Assembly (NCBI GenBank): GCA_910576125.1
Contig: CAJTHM010000014.1
Coordinates: 113,790 to 177,789 of the forward strand
Direction: 5' to 3'
DNA: 64,000 nt
Origin: Lachnospiraceae bacterium
Lineage (GTDB): Bacteria; Bacillota; Clostridia; Lachnospirales; Lachnospiraceae
The position numbers were made by a program, and so were the translations under genes. Each line of letters opens with the position of its first letter. Positions within the stretch are counted from its first letter, which is position 1. Positions 1 to 8,633 of the stretch are shown piece after piece. A model generated the notes under the pieces. It had not been told where the DNA came from. It saw nothing but the letters and a program-made list of their open reading frames with translations, and ran no database searches.

Positions 1-1
1 G

Positions 2-1018
2 GAGGTGGGAATGGACGGCGCCAGGGGCATAGATTTATCTGTGCTTACCGGGAACCGCATGGTGAACCTGGACTCAGAAGAAGAGGGCATCTTCCTGACC
101 AGCTGCGCGGGAGGAGCCAGGGTCAAGTGCAGGCTGCCCGTGGCTGCGGCGGAACAGGACGGTGAGGCCATGGAGGTAGTGATAGGAGGGCTCCTGGGAG
201 GCCACTCCGGCGGAGAGATACACAAGGAGAGGGGCAATTCCAACTGCCTGTTCGGCAGACTTCTGAACCGCCTTGCGGAAAAACTGCCTGTATGTCTTCT
301 GGGGGCAGAGGGCGGACTGGCGGATAACGCCATCTCCCGGGAGACAAAAGCCGTGCTCGTGGTGCAGGAGCAGGACAGGGCATTGTTCCTGGATACCGTA
401 AAAGAGGTCGAGGCGGAATTTCGTTCAGAGCTGGCCTCCAGGGATCCGGATGTCCGTATCACAGTAGGAGAGGGGAAAAGAGGAAACTATCGGTGCGCTT
501 CGGCAGAGGATACGAAAAAAGCGGCCGCGTTCCTGATTGCCCTGCCCAACGGCGTCCAGGCCATGAGCGCGGATATGCACGGATTGGTGGAGACCTCTCT
601 GAATCTGGGCATCCTGAAATATGAGGACGGTGTCCTGAGCGCGGACTTCTCCGTGCGCAGCAGCGTGGAGAGCGCGAAGAGGGCATTGATAGACAGGCTG
701 TGTGCAGTGACAGGACTGGCGGGGGGCAGCTGCATGGTCAGCGGCGATTATCCGGGCTGGAAATACCGCAAGGATTCCCCGCTGCGGGACAAGATGACGG
801 CTCTTTATGAAAAAATGTACGGAAAAGCGCCTAAGGTGGAGGCTATCCACGCGGGCCTGGAATGCGGCATCCTGGGCAGCAAGATAAAGGATTTGGACTG
901 TGTTTCCATGGGGCCCGACATGAAGGCCATCCATACCACAGAGGAGACCCTGAGCATTTCTTCCACCGGGCGGGTCTGGGAGTTTCTGGTCAGGCTGTTG
1001 GAAGAGAAAGAGAAGTAA
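2..1018 (+). CDS. pepD: Aminoacyl-histidine dipeptidase (PepD), 5'-truncated by window edge
   Basis: This is the C-terminal two thirds of an M20-family zinc dipeptidase that cleaves Xaa-His dipeptides (beta-Ala-His type) in the cytoplasm. The frame is open from base 2 with no credible start, so the first ~140 residues of a usual ~480-residue protein lie upstream. Seen: the GGHSGGEIHKERGN segment of the lid domain, the HAGLECG segment, and a C-terminal SMGPDMKAIHTTEE segment, which matches the end of PepD where the last metal ligand His lies. It ends 49 bases before a strong hairpin terminator and no gene is co-transcribed downstream. The family call is firm. Substrate range cannot be read from sequence. 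Confidence 0.85.
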   Translation, partial: EVGMDGARGIDLSVLTGNRMVNLDSEEEGIFLTSCAGGARVKCRLPVAAAEQDGEAMEVVIGGLLGGHSGGEIHKERGNSNCLFGRLLNRLAEKLPVCLLGAEGGLADNAISRETKAVLVVQEQDRALFLDTVKEVEAEFRSELASRDPDVRITVGEGKRGNYRCASAEDTKKAAAFLIALPNGVQAMSADMHGLVETSLNLGILKYEDGVLSADFSVRSSVESAKRALIDRLCAVTGLAGGSCMVSGDYPGWKYRKDSPLRDKMTALYEKMYGKAPKVEAIHAGLECGILGSKIKDLDCVSMGPDMKAIHTTEETLSISSTGRVWEFLVRLLEEKEK

Positions 1019-1066
1019 CGAAAATAAGAATGATGAAATTTTCCCATACCTGAATGCTCCAAAATG

Positions 1067-1117
1067 AAAGGTGCAAAGTCTTTGATAATTCCATAGAGAC
1101 TTTACACCTTTGTTTTT
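1067..1117 (+). terminator. Rho-independent terminator after pepD
   Basis: A 15-base arm at 1067-1081 pairs with 1097-1111 with one mismatch, and a T-rich tract follows. It lies directly downstream of the dipeptidase stop. Confidence 0.7.
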
Positions 1118-1207
1118 GGTTGCTGTTCAGTTGTGGTCAAAGTGTTATAGTTTCCGGAAAGCAGGTGATTATAGGTCTTACCTTTTTGATTATCCTTTAT
1201 GCGCATG

Positions 1208-1253
1208 AAAAAAGAAAGTGCCAAAAGCCGGTAAAATCAAGCCTTTGACACTT
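1208..1253 (-). terminator. Terminator downstream of tRNA-Pro
   Basis: On the minus strand the arm AAGTGTCAAAGGC pairs with a near-complementary arm ending in GGCACTT, followed by a T-rich run (complement of the A run at 1208-1213). It lies just beyond the 3' end of the minus-strand tRNA gene. Confidence 0.65.
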
Positions 1254-1262
1254 CCCGCTCTA

Positions 1263-1337
1263 TCGGAGTGGCGGGATTCGAACTCGCGACCTCCGCCTCC
1301 CTAAGACGGCGCTCTAACCAAGCTGAGCCACACCCCG
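1263..1337 (-). tRNA. tRNA-Pro (anticodon AGG)
   Basis: A 75-base cloverleaf can be folded by eye. The acceptor stem is CGGGGTG/CACTCCG and the D stem is GCTC/GAGC. The anticodon stem CCGTC/GGCGG closes the loop TTAGGGA, so the anticodon is AGG followed by G37, as in proline tRNAs. The T loop is TTCGAAT and the discriminator is A. The C1-G72 pair is also typical of bacterial tRNA-Pro. The T stem has one A-C mismatch. CCA is not encoded and would be added by CCA transferase. An A34 proline tRNA would read CCU. It has its own promoter and terminator. Confidence 0.93.
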
Positions 1338-1350
1338 TAAGACATTTAGT

Positions 1351-1379
1351 ATTATAATGTGTACCGGGAAAAAATGCAA
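1351..1379 (-). promoter_or_regulatory. Promoter of tRNA-Pro
   Basis: On the minus strand TTGCAT (1379-1374), a 17-base spacer, then a perfect TATAAT (1356-1351), ending 13 bases before the mature tRNA 5' end. Confidence 0.8.
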
Positions 1380-1524
1380 CCTTTTTTTTGCAAATTTTGC
1401 AAATTAGTAGAAATAGATAAGTAAAATCAGAAATTCCGCATATATATTAGGCAAATTGACCAAGGTGATAAAATGCACGCTGAAGTCATAAACATTCGTA
1501 AACATTCAAAAGTCAACAGATATA

Positions 1525-1552
1525 TTGAAAACAGTGCGGAATCTGTTATAAT
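1525..1552 (+). promoter_or_regulatory. Promoter of the rRNA methylase gene
   Basis: TTGAAA at 1525-1530, 16-base spacer, TATAAT at 1547-1552. The gene start follows 38 bases later. Confidence 0.7.
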
Positions 1553-1590
1553 ATGGGTGCAGAAAAGTGATTTGCAGGAGAGGGAAAAAT

Positions 1591-2928
1591 ATGCCTATGA
1601 AAGCAACACCAAGAAGAGAGAGGCCTGAAAAAGCAAAGTTCCAGGGAGGGGCCTCAAATTTAAAAAACGGAGAAAGAAGAGCGCCAAAGCAAGGGGCAGC
1701 CGGATGGGAAGCGTCAAAGCGGGAGGTAAGGCAGGTGCCGGAACGAGGAAAGCCGCAGGGGAGAGAACAGGGAACCGGAAAAGGCCCAAAACAGAAACTC
1801 TGCCCCGTATCCTCCAAATGCGGCGGTTGTCAGTGGATCGACCAAAGCTACAGCAAGCAGCTGGAGGCCAAATCCACGAAATTCCGCAAACTCATGGAAC
1901 CCTATTGCAGGCCGGAGCCCATCATCGCCATGGACGAGCCTGCCCATTACCGCAACAAGGTGCACGCAGTCTTCGGAGAGGACAAGAGACACAATGCCAT
2001 CTCCGGCACCTATGAGGAAAAGAGCCATCGCATCGTTCCCATAGACAGCTGCCTGATAGAGAACCGGAAAGCGGATGAGATTATCGTGTCCATCCGGGGG
2101 CTTTTGAAGTCTTTCAAGATACGCCCTTATGACGAGGATACCGGCAGGGGGCTGCTGCGCCATGTGCTGATTCGCGTAGGGCATGCCACGGGACAGATCA
2201 TGGTGGTGCTGGTGCTGGGCTATCCCGTTTTGCCCTCCAAAAATAATTTCGTGAAAGCGCTGCTGAAGATTCACCCGGAAATCACCACCATGGTGATCAA
2301 TGTCAACGACAGGGATACCAGTATGATTCTGGGGGAGAAAGAACAGGTGATATACGGAAAAGGATACATCGAGGATGAACTCTGCGGCATGACTTTTCGA
2401 ATCTCTCCCAAATCTTTCTATCAGGTGAATCCCGTGCAGACCGAGAAACTGTACGCAAAAGCGATGGAATATGCGCGGCTGACAGGAAAAGAGACCGTGC
2501 TGGACGCCTACTGCGGCACAGGGACCATAGGCATGATTGCCAGCAGGCAGGCCGGAAATGTGCTGGGGGTGGAGCTGAACAGAGACGCGGTCCGCGATGC
2601 CGTCAGCAATGCGAAGCGAAACGGAATCACCAATGTCCGTTTTTATCAGAAAGACGCGGGAGCGTTCCTCCTGGAGATGGCGGAGGCGGGAGCGAAGCTG
2701 GACGTGCTGTTTTTGGATCCTCCCAGAACAGGCAGCAGCGGGGCGTTCTTAAACGCGGCGGCAAAGATAAAGCCTAAGCGAATCGTATATATTTCCTGTA
2801 ACCCGGGTACTTTGGCGGAGGATCTGAAGACCCTGGTGAAAAAAGGATATAAAACGGAAAAATGCGTAGCGGTAGACATGTTCCCATATACGGACGCCAT
2901 AGAGGCTGTGGTGGCCCTGTCCCTGTGA
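1591..2928 (+). CDS. rlmD: 23S rRNA (uracil-5-)-methyltransferase, RlmD/RlmCD type
   Basis: A SAM-dependent RNA methyltransferase that makes 5-methyluridine in 23S rRNA. The start at 1591 is chosen because an AGGAG site lies just upstream. Seen: Cys at about 71, 77, 80 and 154 in the spacing of the RumA/RlmD iron-sulfur cluster (CGGC motif); the SAM-binding segment LDAYCGTGTIG; LDPPRTG; and ISCNPGTL with the catalytic Cys near residue 403. The first ~70 residues are Lys/Arg-rich and of low complexity, and no TRAM domain can be recognised there. In Firmicutes, proteins of this family may act as RlmCD on two uridines, so the exact target is inferred. The gene is monocistronic with its own promoter. 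Confidence 0.88.
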   Translation: MPMKATPRRERPEKAKFQGGASNLKNGERRAPKQGAAGWEASKREVRQVPERGKPQGREQGTGKGPKQKLCPVSSKCGGCQWIDQSYSKQLEAKSTKFRKLMEPYCRPEPIIAMDEPAHYRNKVHAVFGEDKRHNAISGTYEEKSHRIVPIDSCLIENRKADEIIVSIRGLLKSFKIRPYDEDTGRGLLRHVLIRVGHATGQIMVVLVLGYPVLPSKNNFVKALLKIHPEITTMVINVNDRDTSMILGEKEQVIYGKGYIEDELCGMTFRISPKSFYQVNPVQTEKLYAKAMEYARLTGKETVLDAYCGTGTIGMIASRQAGNVLGVELNRDAVRDAVSNAKRNGITNVRFYQKDAGAFLLEMAEAGAKLDVLFLDPPRTGSSGAFLNAAAKIKPKRIVYISCNPGTLAEDLKTLVKKGYKTEKCVAVDMFPYTDAIEAVVALSL

Positions 2929-2995
2929 AATGCTTAAAGCGGTATAGTACAGAGTGGTATGGAATGGCCCCCAATGAAATAAATGGAGATAAAAG

Positions 2996-4003
2996 ATGAA
3001 GAAAATATTGCTGATAGCCACAGGCGGCACCATCGCTTCGGGATATACACAGGAGGGACTTGCTCCCAAGATAGCGGCAGCTGAGCTGCTGCAGTATGTG
3101 GAGGGATATCAGGATTTCTGCCGGGTGGACGTGGTGCAGCCCTTTGGCCTTGACAGCACCAATATATACGGGAAGCACTGGCTGGAGCTGGCGGATCTGA
3201 TTGAGTATCACTATAATGACTACGACGGATTCGTCATCTGCCATGGCACGGATACCATGGCTTTCACGGCTGCCGCCTTGTCCTATCTGGTGCAGAACAG
3301 CAGAAAGCCCGTGGTGGTCACCGGAGCCCAGAAGCCCATAAACCTGCCCATAACCGACGCCAGGACCAATCTGCTGGACAGCCTGCGCTTTGCCTCTGAG
3401 GAGAGGGCTTACGATGTGAACATCGTCTTCGGCGGCAATGTGATAGCCGGGACCCGGGCGAAAAAAGAGCGGTCCAAAAGCTATAACGCCTTTTCCAGCA
3501 TCAATTATCCGAACATAGCCACCATACGGGACGGCAGAGTGGTGTTCTATATCGAGGATAAGGACAGGATGACCGGCGAAGTGACTTTCTATCATAAGCT
3601 CAACGAGCGGATTCTGCTGCTGAAGCTGATGCCTGGTATGGACGGGATGGTGCTGGACAGGCTCTTCCCCTATTATGACGGCGTGATCATCGAGGCCTTT
3701 GGCGTGGGAGGGCTTCCGGACTACGGGCAGACGCCCTTTTATTCGGAAATCCGCCGCTGGATCGACGCAGGCAAGCTGGTGATGATGGCCACCCAGGTGA
3801 CCCATGAGGGCAGCGACATGGAGGTCTACCAGGTGGGAAAGGCGATCAAGGAAGAGTTCCACCTGATGGAGACCTATGACATGACGCTGGAGGCCACGGT
3901 GACCAAGGTCATGTGGGTGCTGGGGCAGACGAGGGAGCCGGAGCAGTTCCGCAGGCTGTTCTACGAGACGATCAATCATGACATTTTATTAAAAGAAATG
4001 TAA
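2996..4003 (+). CDS. ansA: L-asparaginase, type I
   Basis: Hydrolyses L-asparagine to aspartate and ammonia. At 335 residues with no signal peptide it fits the cytoplasmic type I enzymes. Both catalytic triads are visible: ATGGTIAS near the N terminus (Thr12) and HGTDTMAF at about 83-90 (Thr85, Asp86), followed by VVTGAQKPI. The start ATG lies after GGAG at a normal distance. It sits 67 bases after the methylase gene and 20 bases before the ABC transporter lipoprotein gene, so co-transcription with the transporter is possible but would be functionally unexplained. Confidence 0.92.
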   Translation: MKKILLIATGGTIASGYTQEGLAPKIAAAELLQYVEGYQDFCRVDVVQPFGLDSTNIYGKHWLELADLIEYHYNDYDGFVICHGTDTMAFTAAALSYLVQNSRKPVVVTGAQKPINLPITDARTNLLDSLRFASEERAYDVNIVFGGNVIAGTRAKKERSKSYNAFSSINYPNIATIRDGRVVFYIEDKDRMTGEVTFYHKLNERILLLKLMPGMDGMVLDRLFPYYDGVIIEAFGVGGLPDYGQTPFYSEIRRWIDAGKLVMMATQVTHEGSDMEVYQVGKAIKEEFHLMETYDMTLEATVTKVMWVLGQTREPEQFRRLFYETINHDILLKEM

Positions 4004-4023
4004 AATCCGCAGAGCGGCGGAAA

Positions 4024-5076
4024 ATGAGAGGCAGGAAAAGACACAAGGAAATGGAAATCGATATAAATGGAACACGAAAAAACGTACAAAAATATACGCA
4101 GAAAGGAAAGCGGAGCGTCCGACGCCGCATTCTGCTCTGCGCACTGCTGCTTTGCTGCTGCCTGTGCGCCTGTGGCAGGCAGGAGTCCGAGACCGTGAGG
4201 ATAGGCTCGCTGAAAGGCCCCACTTCTCTGGGCATTCTATTCATGATGGAGGAGGCGGAACAGGGGCGGACGGATTGCGAGTACGAATTCCGGATGGCCG
4301 CAGGAGCTGACGAGCTGCTGCCGCTTCTGGTAAAGGGGGAACTTGACATAGCGTTAGTTCCTGCTAACGTAGCCGCGGTGCTCTACCGGAAGACTGAGGG
4401 CGGCGTGACGGTCATCGACATCAATACCCTGGGAGTCCTGTATCTGGTCACAGGCAGCACGGAAATCACCGGCGTACCCAATCTAAAAGGTCACACTATC
4501 TATCTCACGGGAAAAGGCGCCACGCCGGAGGCTTCTCTGAAGTTCATCCTGCAGAAGAGCGGCCTGACAGAGGATGACTATAAGCTGGAATACAAATCCG
4601 AGGCCGCGGAGGTGGCTGCGGTCCTGGCACAGAACCCCGACGCCATCGGCCTGCTGCCCCAGCCTTTCGCCACGGCGGCCCTGATGCAGAATGAGAATTT
4701 GCGGATAGCGCTGGACATGAGCGCGGTGTGGGAATCTCTCCAGGAGGAAGAGGGAGGCGCCATGGTTACAGGCGTCACTGTGGTCCGCAATGAGTTCCTG
4801 CGGGAGCGCCGGGAGAGCGTGGAAACCTTTCTGGAGCAGCACAGGGACAGTGTGGCGGCCATCAATGCGGATCCCGAGGCCGGAGCCGCCCTTGCCGTGG
4901 AGGCCGGTATCGTCGCAGAGGAGCCCGTTGCGGTGCAGGCCATCCCCCGGTGCAATCTGGTCTGTGTCACCGGTGAGGAGATGAAGAGCGCTCTGTCCGC
5001 TTATCTGGACGTGCTGGCTGAATTTGACGCAGAGCTGGTGGGCGGCGGTCTGCCGGAGGAGGATTTTTATTATTAA
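4024..5076 (+). CDS. ABC transporter substrate-binding lipoprotein (NitT/TauT/ThiY type)
   Basis: A periplasmic-binding-type receptor anchored as a lipoprotein. A hydrophobic Leu/Cys-rich stretch ends in a lipobox LCAC with the lipidated Cys at about residue 50, preceded by an unusually long basic N-region if the ATG at 4024 is used. A later ATG at 4051 is possible. The mature part has the NMT1/ThiY-like layout (VRIGSLKGPTSLG, GELDIALVPANVAAV, NPDAIGLLPQPFATA). The ligand is not predictable: related receptors bind sulfonates, nitrate, pyrimidines or thiamine precursors. It is followed without a gap by the fused permease-ATPase gene. Confidence 0.82.
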   Translation: MRGRKRHKEMEIDINGTRKNVQKYTQKGKRSVRRRILLCALLLCCCLCACGRQESETVRIGSLKGPTSLGILFMMEEAEQGRTDCEYEFRMAAGADELLPLLVKGELDIALVPANVAAVLYRKTEGGVTVIDINTLGVLYLVTGSTEITGVPNLKGHTIYLTGKGATPEASLKFILQKSGLTEDDYKLEYKSEAAEVAAVLAQNPDAIGLLPQPFATAALMQNENLRIALDMSAVWESLQEEEGGAMVTGVTVVRNEFLRERRESVETFLEQHRDSVAAINADPEAGAALAVEAGIVAEEPVAVQAIPRCNLVCVTGEEMKSALSAYLDVLAEFDAELVGGGLPEEDFYY

Positions 5077-6400
5077 TGTTATCAAAAGGTACAGAAAATT
5101 TATTATCATACTTGGCTGGCTGGCGGTCTGGCATCTCCTTGCTCTGCTTGTGGACAATGAAATACTGCTGGCCGCTCCTTTGGAGACGGGGCGGGAGATA
5201 TTGGCCCTGTCCTGCAAGGGCGGCTTTTATCTGACAGTGGGGAGGAGTCTCCTGCGCATTGCGCTGGGGTTTCTGGCGGGATGCGCATCGGCCTTTCTCC
5301 TGGCGGTCTGCAGCAGGCGGAAATCCTTTATGGAAGAAATCCTGTCCCCTGTGATGACGCTGATGAAAGCGGTTCCCATGGCATCTTTCGCGGTGCTGCT
5401 GCTCATCTGGTGGGGGTCCTCCTTTCTGGCGGTGGCGGTGTGCTTCATGGTAGTGCTGCCGAATCTGTATCTCAATATTCTGGAGGGCCTGAAGAGCACC
5501 GACGTGAGGATGCTGGAAATGGCCCGGGTCTTCCGGCTGCCTCTGCGGAATCGTTTTTTCTACATCTACCGTCCGGCGCTGAAACCTTTTTTATACAGCG
5601 GCCTGAAGCTTTCCCTGGGAATGTGCTGGAAGTCCGGTGTTGCGGCGGAGGTGATCGGCACGCCGGATTTCTCCATCGGAGAGAGGCTGTACCTGTCGAA
5701 AGTCTACCTGGACACGGCGGGCATCTTTGCGTGGACTGCCGTCGTCATACTGATGAGCGTTCTGTTTGAAAAGGCGGTTATGTGGCTTTTGGAGCGTTTC
5801 CTCAGATGGGAGCCTGCCTGCGGGAAGCAGAGAAGCGCCGGAAATGCGGATAATCACCGTATAATTAAAAGCGATATTTCGATAAAGGTGTCGGATGTCA
5901 CAAAAATATATGGGGAACAGACGGTGCTGGATCATTTCAGCGCAGACTATATTGCCGGAGAAACCTATTATCTCACCGGCCCTTCCGGCAGCGGCAAGAC
6001 CACGCTCCTGCGCATTCTGGCGGCGCTGGCCCGGCCGGATTCCGGTGAAGTCATCCTCCCCTCCTCCTGCGGCATGGTCTTTCAGGAGGACAGGCTCTGT
6101 GAGGACTTCAGCGCGGTCAAAAATGTGGAACTGGTCACAGGGGACAGTAAAAAGGCGCAGGAGGCCCTGGGGCAGCTGCTGGAGCGGGAGGCTCTGCACA
6201 GGCCCTGCAGGGAACTCAGCGGCGGCATGAAGCGCAGGGTGGCGCTGGTCCGCGCCATGGAGGCGGAAAGCGGGTATCTTCTCCTGGACGAGCCCTTCGC
6301 GGGAATGGACCAAAAGACCCGCCGTCAGGCTGAGGACTATATCCGCGCAAGGCAGGCAGGCCGCACCATGATTATAGCGGACCACTTTAACAATTTTTAA
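5069..6400 (+). CDS. Fused ABC permease-ATPase (NitT/TauT family importer)
   Basis: One polypeptide holds both the membrane and ATP-binding halves of an importer. Residues 1-240 are hydrophobic with about six membrane segments and an SsuC/TauC-like loop (MLEMARVFRLPLRNRFFYIY). After a ~30-residue hydrophilic linker comes a compact ABC domain: Walker A GPSGSGKTT (~303), Q loop MVFQED, signature LSGGMKRR (~382), Walker B YLLLDEPFAG (~403) and H loop IIADHF. These units are usually separate genes. No ATG, GTG or TTG lies where expected: GGAGGAGG at 5055-5062 points to ATT at 5069 or 5072. The only upstream alternative is TTG at 5024, without a ribosome site. Substrate unknown. Confidence 0.8.
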   Translation: MINVIKRYRKFIIILGWLAVWHLLALLVDNEILLAAPLETGREILALSCKGGFYLTVGRSLLRIALGFLAGCASAFLLAVCSRRKSFMEEILSPVMTLMKAVPMASFAVLLLIWWGSSFLAVAVCFMVVLPNLYLNILEGLKSTDVRMLEMARVFRLPLRNRFFYIYRPALKPFLYSGLKLSLGMCWKSGVAAEVIGTPDFSIGERLYLSKVYLDTAGIFAWTAVVILMSVLFEKAVMWLLERFLRWEPACGKQRSAGNADNHRIIKSDISIKVSDVTKIYGEQTVLDHFSADYIAGETYYLTGPSGSGKTTLLRILAALARPDSGEVILPSSCGMVFQEDRLCEDFSAVKNVELVTGDSKKAQEALGQLLEREALHRPCRELSGGMKRRVALVRAMEAESGYLLLDEPFAGMDQKTRRQAEDYIRARQAGRTMIIADHFNNF

Positions 6401-6431
6401 GAATTAAAGCCGAAGAAAAAAGCAAAAACAT

Positions 6432-6460
6432 TTGTATTTTCAATTTCTGTATGTTATAAT
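6432..6460 (+). promoter_or_regulatory. Promoter of tig
   Basis: TTGTAT at 6432-6437, 17-base spacer, perfect TATAAT at 6455-6460. About 75 bases of leader precede the tig start, which has a strong GGAGG site. Confidence 0.75.
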
Positions 6461-6535
6461 GGTTTAATGAGTGCGAGTGCGTCTGCTGCGTAGGCGGAAA
6501 ATAGAACGCAGGCGATTGAAGGAGGAAATGTAAAA

Positions 6536-7825
6536 ATGAGTTTACAGGTAGAGAAATTAGAGAACAATATGGCAAAACTGACGATTGAAGTGCCTGCGGA
6601 GGAATTGGAGAAAGCCATCGAGGGCGCATATCAGAAGAGCAAAAACCGTATCAGCATTCCGGGTTTCCGCAAGGGCAAGGCCCCCCGCAAGATAATCGAG
6701 CAGATATACGGCAGGGAGATTTTCTATGAAGACGCAGCCAATGCGCTGATTCCAGATGCCTATGAGAAAGCTTATGACGAGTGCGAAGAGGAAATCGTGT
6801 CCAGCCCCAAGATTGATGTAGAACAGCTGGAGGCCGGAAAGCCGTTCATCTTTACCGCAGAGGTAGCCTTAAAGCCTCAGGTGACCATTGGACAGTACAA
6901 GGGCATGAAGGTGGACAAGGCTGATCTGGATGTGACAGAGGAAGAGATTACCGCGGAGATTGACAAGGAGAGAGAGAAGAATGCCAGGACGGTGGATATC
7001 ACCGACAGGGCTGTAAAGGACGGTGATATCGCCACCATCGATTTCGAGGGATTCGTGGACGGCGTGGCATTTGACGGCGGCAAGGGAAGCGATTATCCCC
7101 TGACCATCGGTTCCCATGCGTTCATCCCCGGTTTTGAAGAGGAACTGATTGGCGCGGAAATCGGAGCGGAGACGGACGTGAACGTGACTTTTCCCGAGGA
7201 TTATCAGGCGGAGGAGCTGGCAGGCAAGGCGGCAGTGTTCAAGTGTACGGTCAAGAGACTGCAGGAGAAGCAGATGCCCGAACTTGACGACGACTTCGTA
7301 AGCGAGGTTTCCGAGGAGAGCGATACCGTAGAGGAATATAAGGAAGAAATCCGCAAGAAGCTGGCCGGCCGCAAGGCCGACGAGGCCAGGGCAGTCAAGG
7401 AGGACGCTGTCATCGACGCTATCATCGCCGATGCCCGGATGGATATCCCCGAGGCCATGGTGGAGACCCAGCAGAGACAGATGGTGCAGGAGTACGCTCA
7501 GAGGATGCAGTCCCAGGGCATCAGCATGGAGCAGTACATGCAGTTCACCGGCATGACCAATGAGATGCTCTTAGAGCAGGTGAAGCCCCAGGTCATGAGG
7601 AGAATCCAGTCCAGGCTGGTACTGGAGGCTGTGGTGGCCGCAGAAAACATCGAGGTCACCGAGGAGGAAATCAATCAGGAGCTGAAGACCATGGGCGAGG
7701 TCTACCAGATGGAGGCCGACAAAGTGGAAGAGCTTCTGGGCGAGAACGGAAGAAAGCAGGTGGCTGATGACCTTAAGGTCAAGAAAGCCATGGAGTTCGT
7801 AGTGGAGAACGCGGAAGAAGTGTGA
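6536..7825 (+). CDS. tig: Trigger factor
   Basis: Ribosome-bound chaperone and peptidyl-prolyl isomerase that meets nascent chains. At 429 residues it is of family length. The ribosome-docking signature GFRKGKAP sits at about residues 43-50. The FKBP-type domain follows at about 150-240 (DGDIATIDFEGFVDG, PGFEEELIGAEIG), and the rest is the helical chaperone domain rich in Glu, Gln and Met. It is the first gene of the tig-clpP-clpX block, a common order in Clostridia, where nascent-chain folding and ClpXP degradation are linked. Confidence 0.97.
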   Translation: MSLQVEKLENNMAKLTIEVPAEELEKAIEGAYQKSKNRISIPGFRKGKAPRKIIEQIYGREIFYEDAANALIPDAYEKAYDECEEEIVSSPKIDVEQLEAGKPFIFTAEVALKPQVTIGQYKGMKVDKADLDVTEEEITAEIDKEREKNARTVDITDRAVKDGDIATIDFEGFVDGVAFDGGKGSDYPLTIGSHAFIPGFEEELIGAEIGAETDVNVTFPEDYQAEELAGKAAVFKCTVKRLQEKQMPELDDDFVSEVSEESDTVEEYKEEIRKKLAGRKADEARAVKEDAVIDAIIADARMDIPEAMVETQQRQMVQEYAQRMQSQGISMEQYMQFTGMTNEMLLEQVKPQVMRRIQSRLVLEAVVAAENIEVTEEEINQELKTMGEVYQMEADKVEELLGENGRKQVADDLKVKKAMEFVVENAEEV

Positions 7826-7840
7826 GAAGTGCACTCACAC

Positions 7841-7909
7841 GGAAGAATGCCCAAGCGAGCCCAGCTCGCTTTGTGCATGAGCATTCTTCCAAGCGCGGTT
7901 ATTGCGCTT
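7841..7909. repeat. Nested palindromes between tig and clpP
   Basis: GGAAGAATGC (7841-7850) pairs with GCATTCTTCC (7881-7890), with an inner pair AAGCGAGC/GCTCGCTT (7853-7860, 7864-7871). A second small hairpin AAGCGC/GCGCTT follows (7891-7909). No T run follows, so this is not a plain terminator. It could be a processing site, a partial attenuator or a REP-like repeat. Arms of similar sequence recur after apt (51228-51256). Confidence 0.7.
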
Positions 7910-7993
7910 TGCTCGCAGCATTTGTTAGTACCGCCAAGCGGCATGATTGGAAGTGTGCAGGCGGGTGCGGAATCAGGATAGGAGGTTTTTATA

Positions 7994-8593
7994 ATGAGTT
8001 TAGTGCCTTATGTCATTGAACAGACCAGCAGAGGCGAGCGGTCTTATGATATTTATTCCAGACTGTTGAAAGACAGAATCATCATGCTGGGAGAAGAGGT
8101 GAACGATGCCTCCGCCAGCGTCGTGGTGGCGCAGCTTCTGTTCCTGGAGGCGGAGGATCCTGAAAAGGACATCCACCTGTATATCAACAGCCCGGGCGGC
8201 GTCATCACGGCAGGCATGGCGATTTACGATACCATGCATTATATCAAGTGTGACGTGTCCACGGTGTGTATAGGCATGGCGGCCAGCATGGGTTCTTTCC
8301 TGCTTGCCGGCGGCGCCAGGGGAAAGCGTTTCGCGCTTCCCAATGCGGAGATTATGATTCATCAGCCGGCAGGCGGGACCCAGGGCCAGGCTACGGAGAT
8401 TGATATCGCCGCGAAGCATATCTTGAAGACCAGAGAGAAACTGAACCATATCCTTGCCGAGAATACCGGCAGGGACTATGAGACCATATGCTCCGATACC
8501 GAGCGCGATAACTGGATGAGCGCCGAGGAGGCTAAGGAGTATGGAATCGTCGATATGGTCATCAGCTCTCATGCCGCGCAGGAAGAGAAGTAA
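7994..8593 (+). CDS. clpP: ATP-dependent Clp protease proteolytic subunit ClpP
   Basis: Serine peptidase that forms the double-ring chamber of ClpXP/ClpAP. Catalytic triad residues are in place: Ser98 in GMAASMGS, His123 in MIHQPAGG and Asp172 in TERDN. It has 199 residues with the usual short propeptide. The ATG is preceded by AGGAGG at good spacing. The clpX gene starts 40 bases downstream, so the pair is probably one transcript supplying protease and unfoldase together. Confidence 0.98.
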   Translation: MSLVPYVIEQTSRGERSYDIYSRLLKDRIIMLGEEVNDASASVVVAQLLFLEAEDPEKDIHLYINSPGGVITAGMAIYDTMHYIKCDVSTVCIGMAASMGSFLLAGGARGKRFALPNAEIMIHQPAGGTQGQATEIDIAAKHILKTREKLNHILAENTGRDYETICSDTERDNWMSAEEAKEYGIVDMVISSHAAQEEK

Positions 8594-8633
8594 TCCTGCT
8601 TAATCTGTGAAGTAAATTTTTTAGGAGAAAAGA

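Noticed and set aside
2774..3979. 401-residue minus-strand frame opposite asparaginase
   Set aside because: Same reason: the asparaginase on the plus strand is complete with both catalytic triads.
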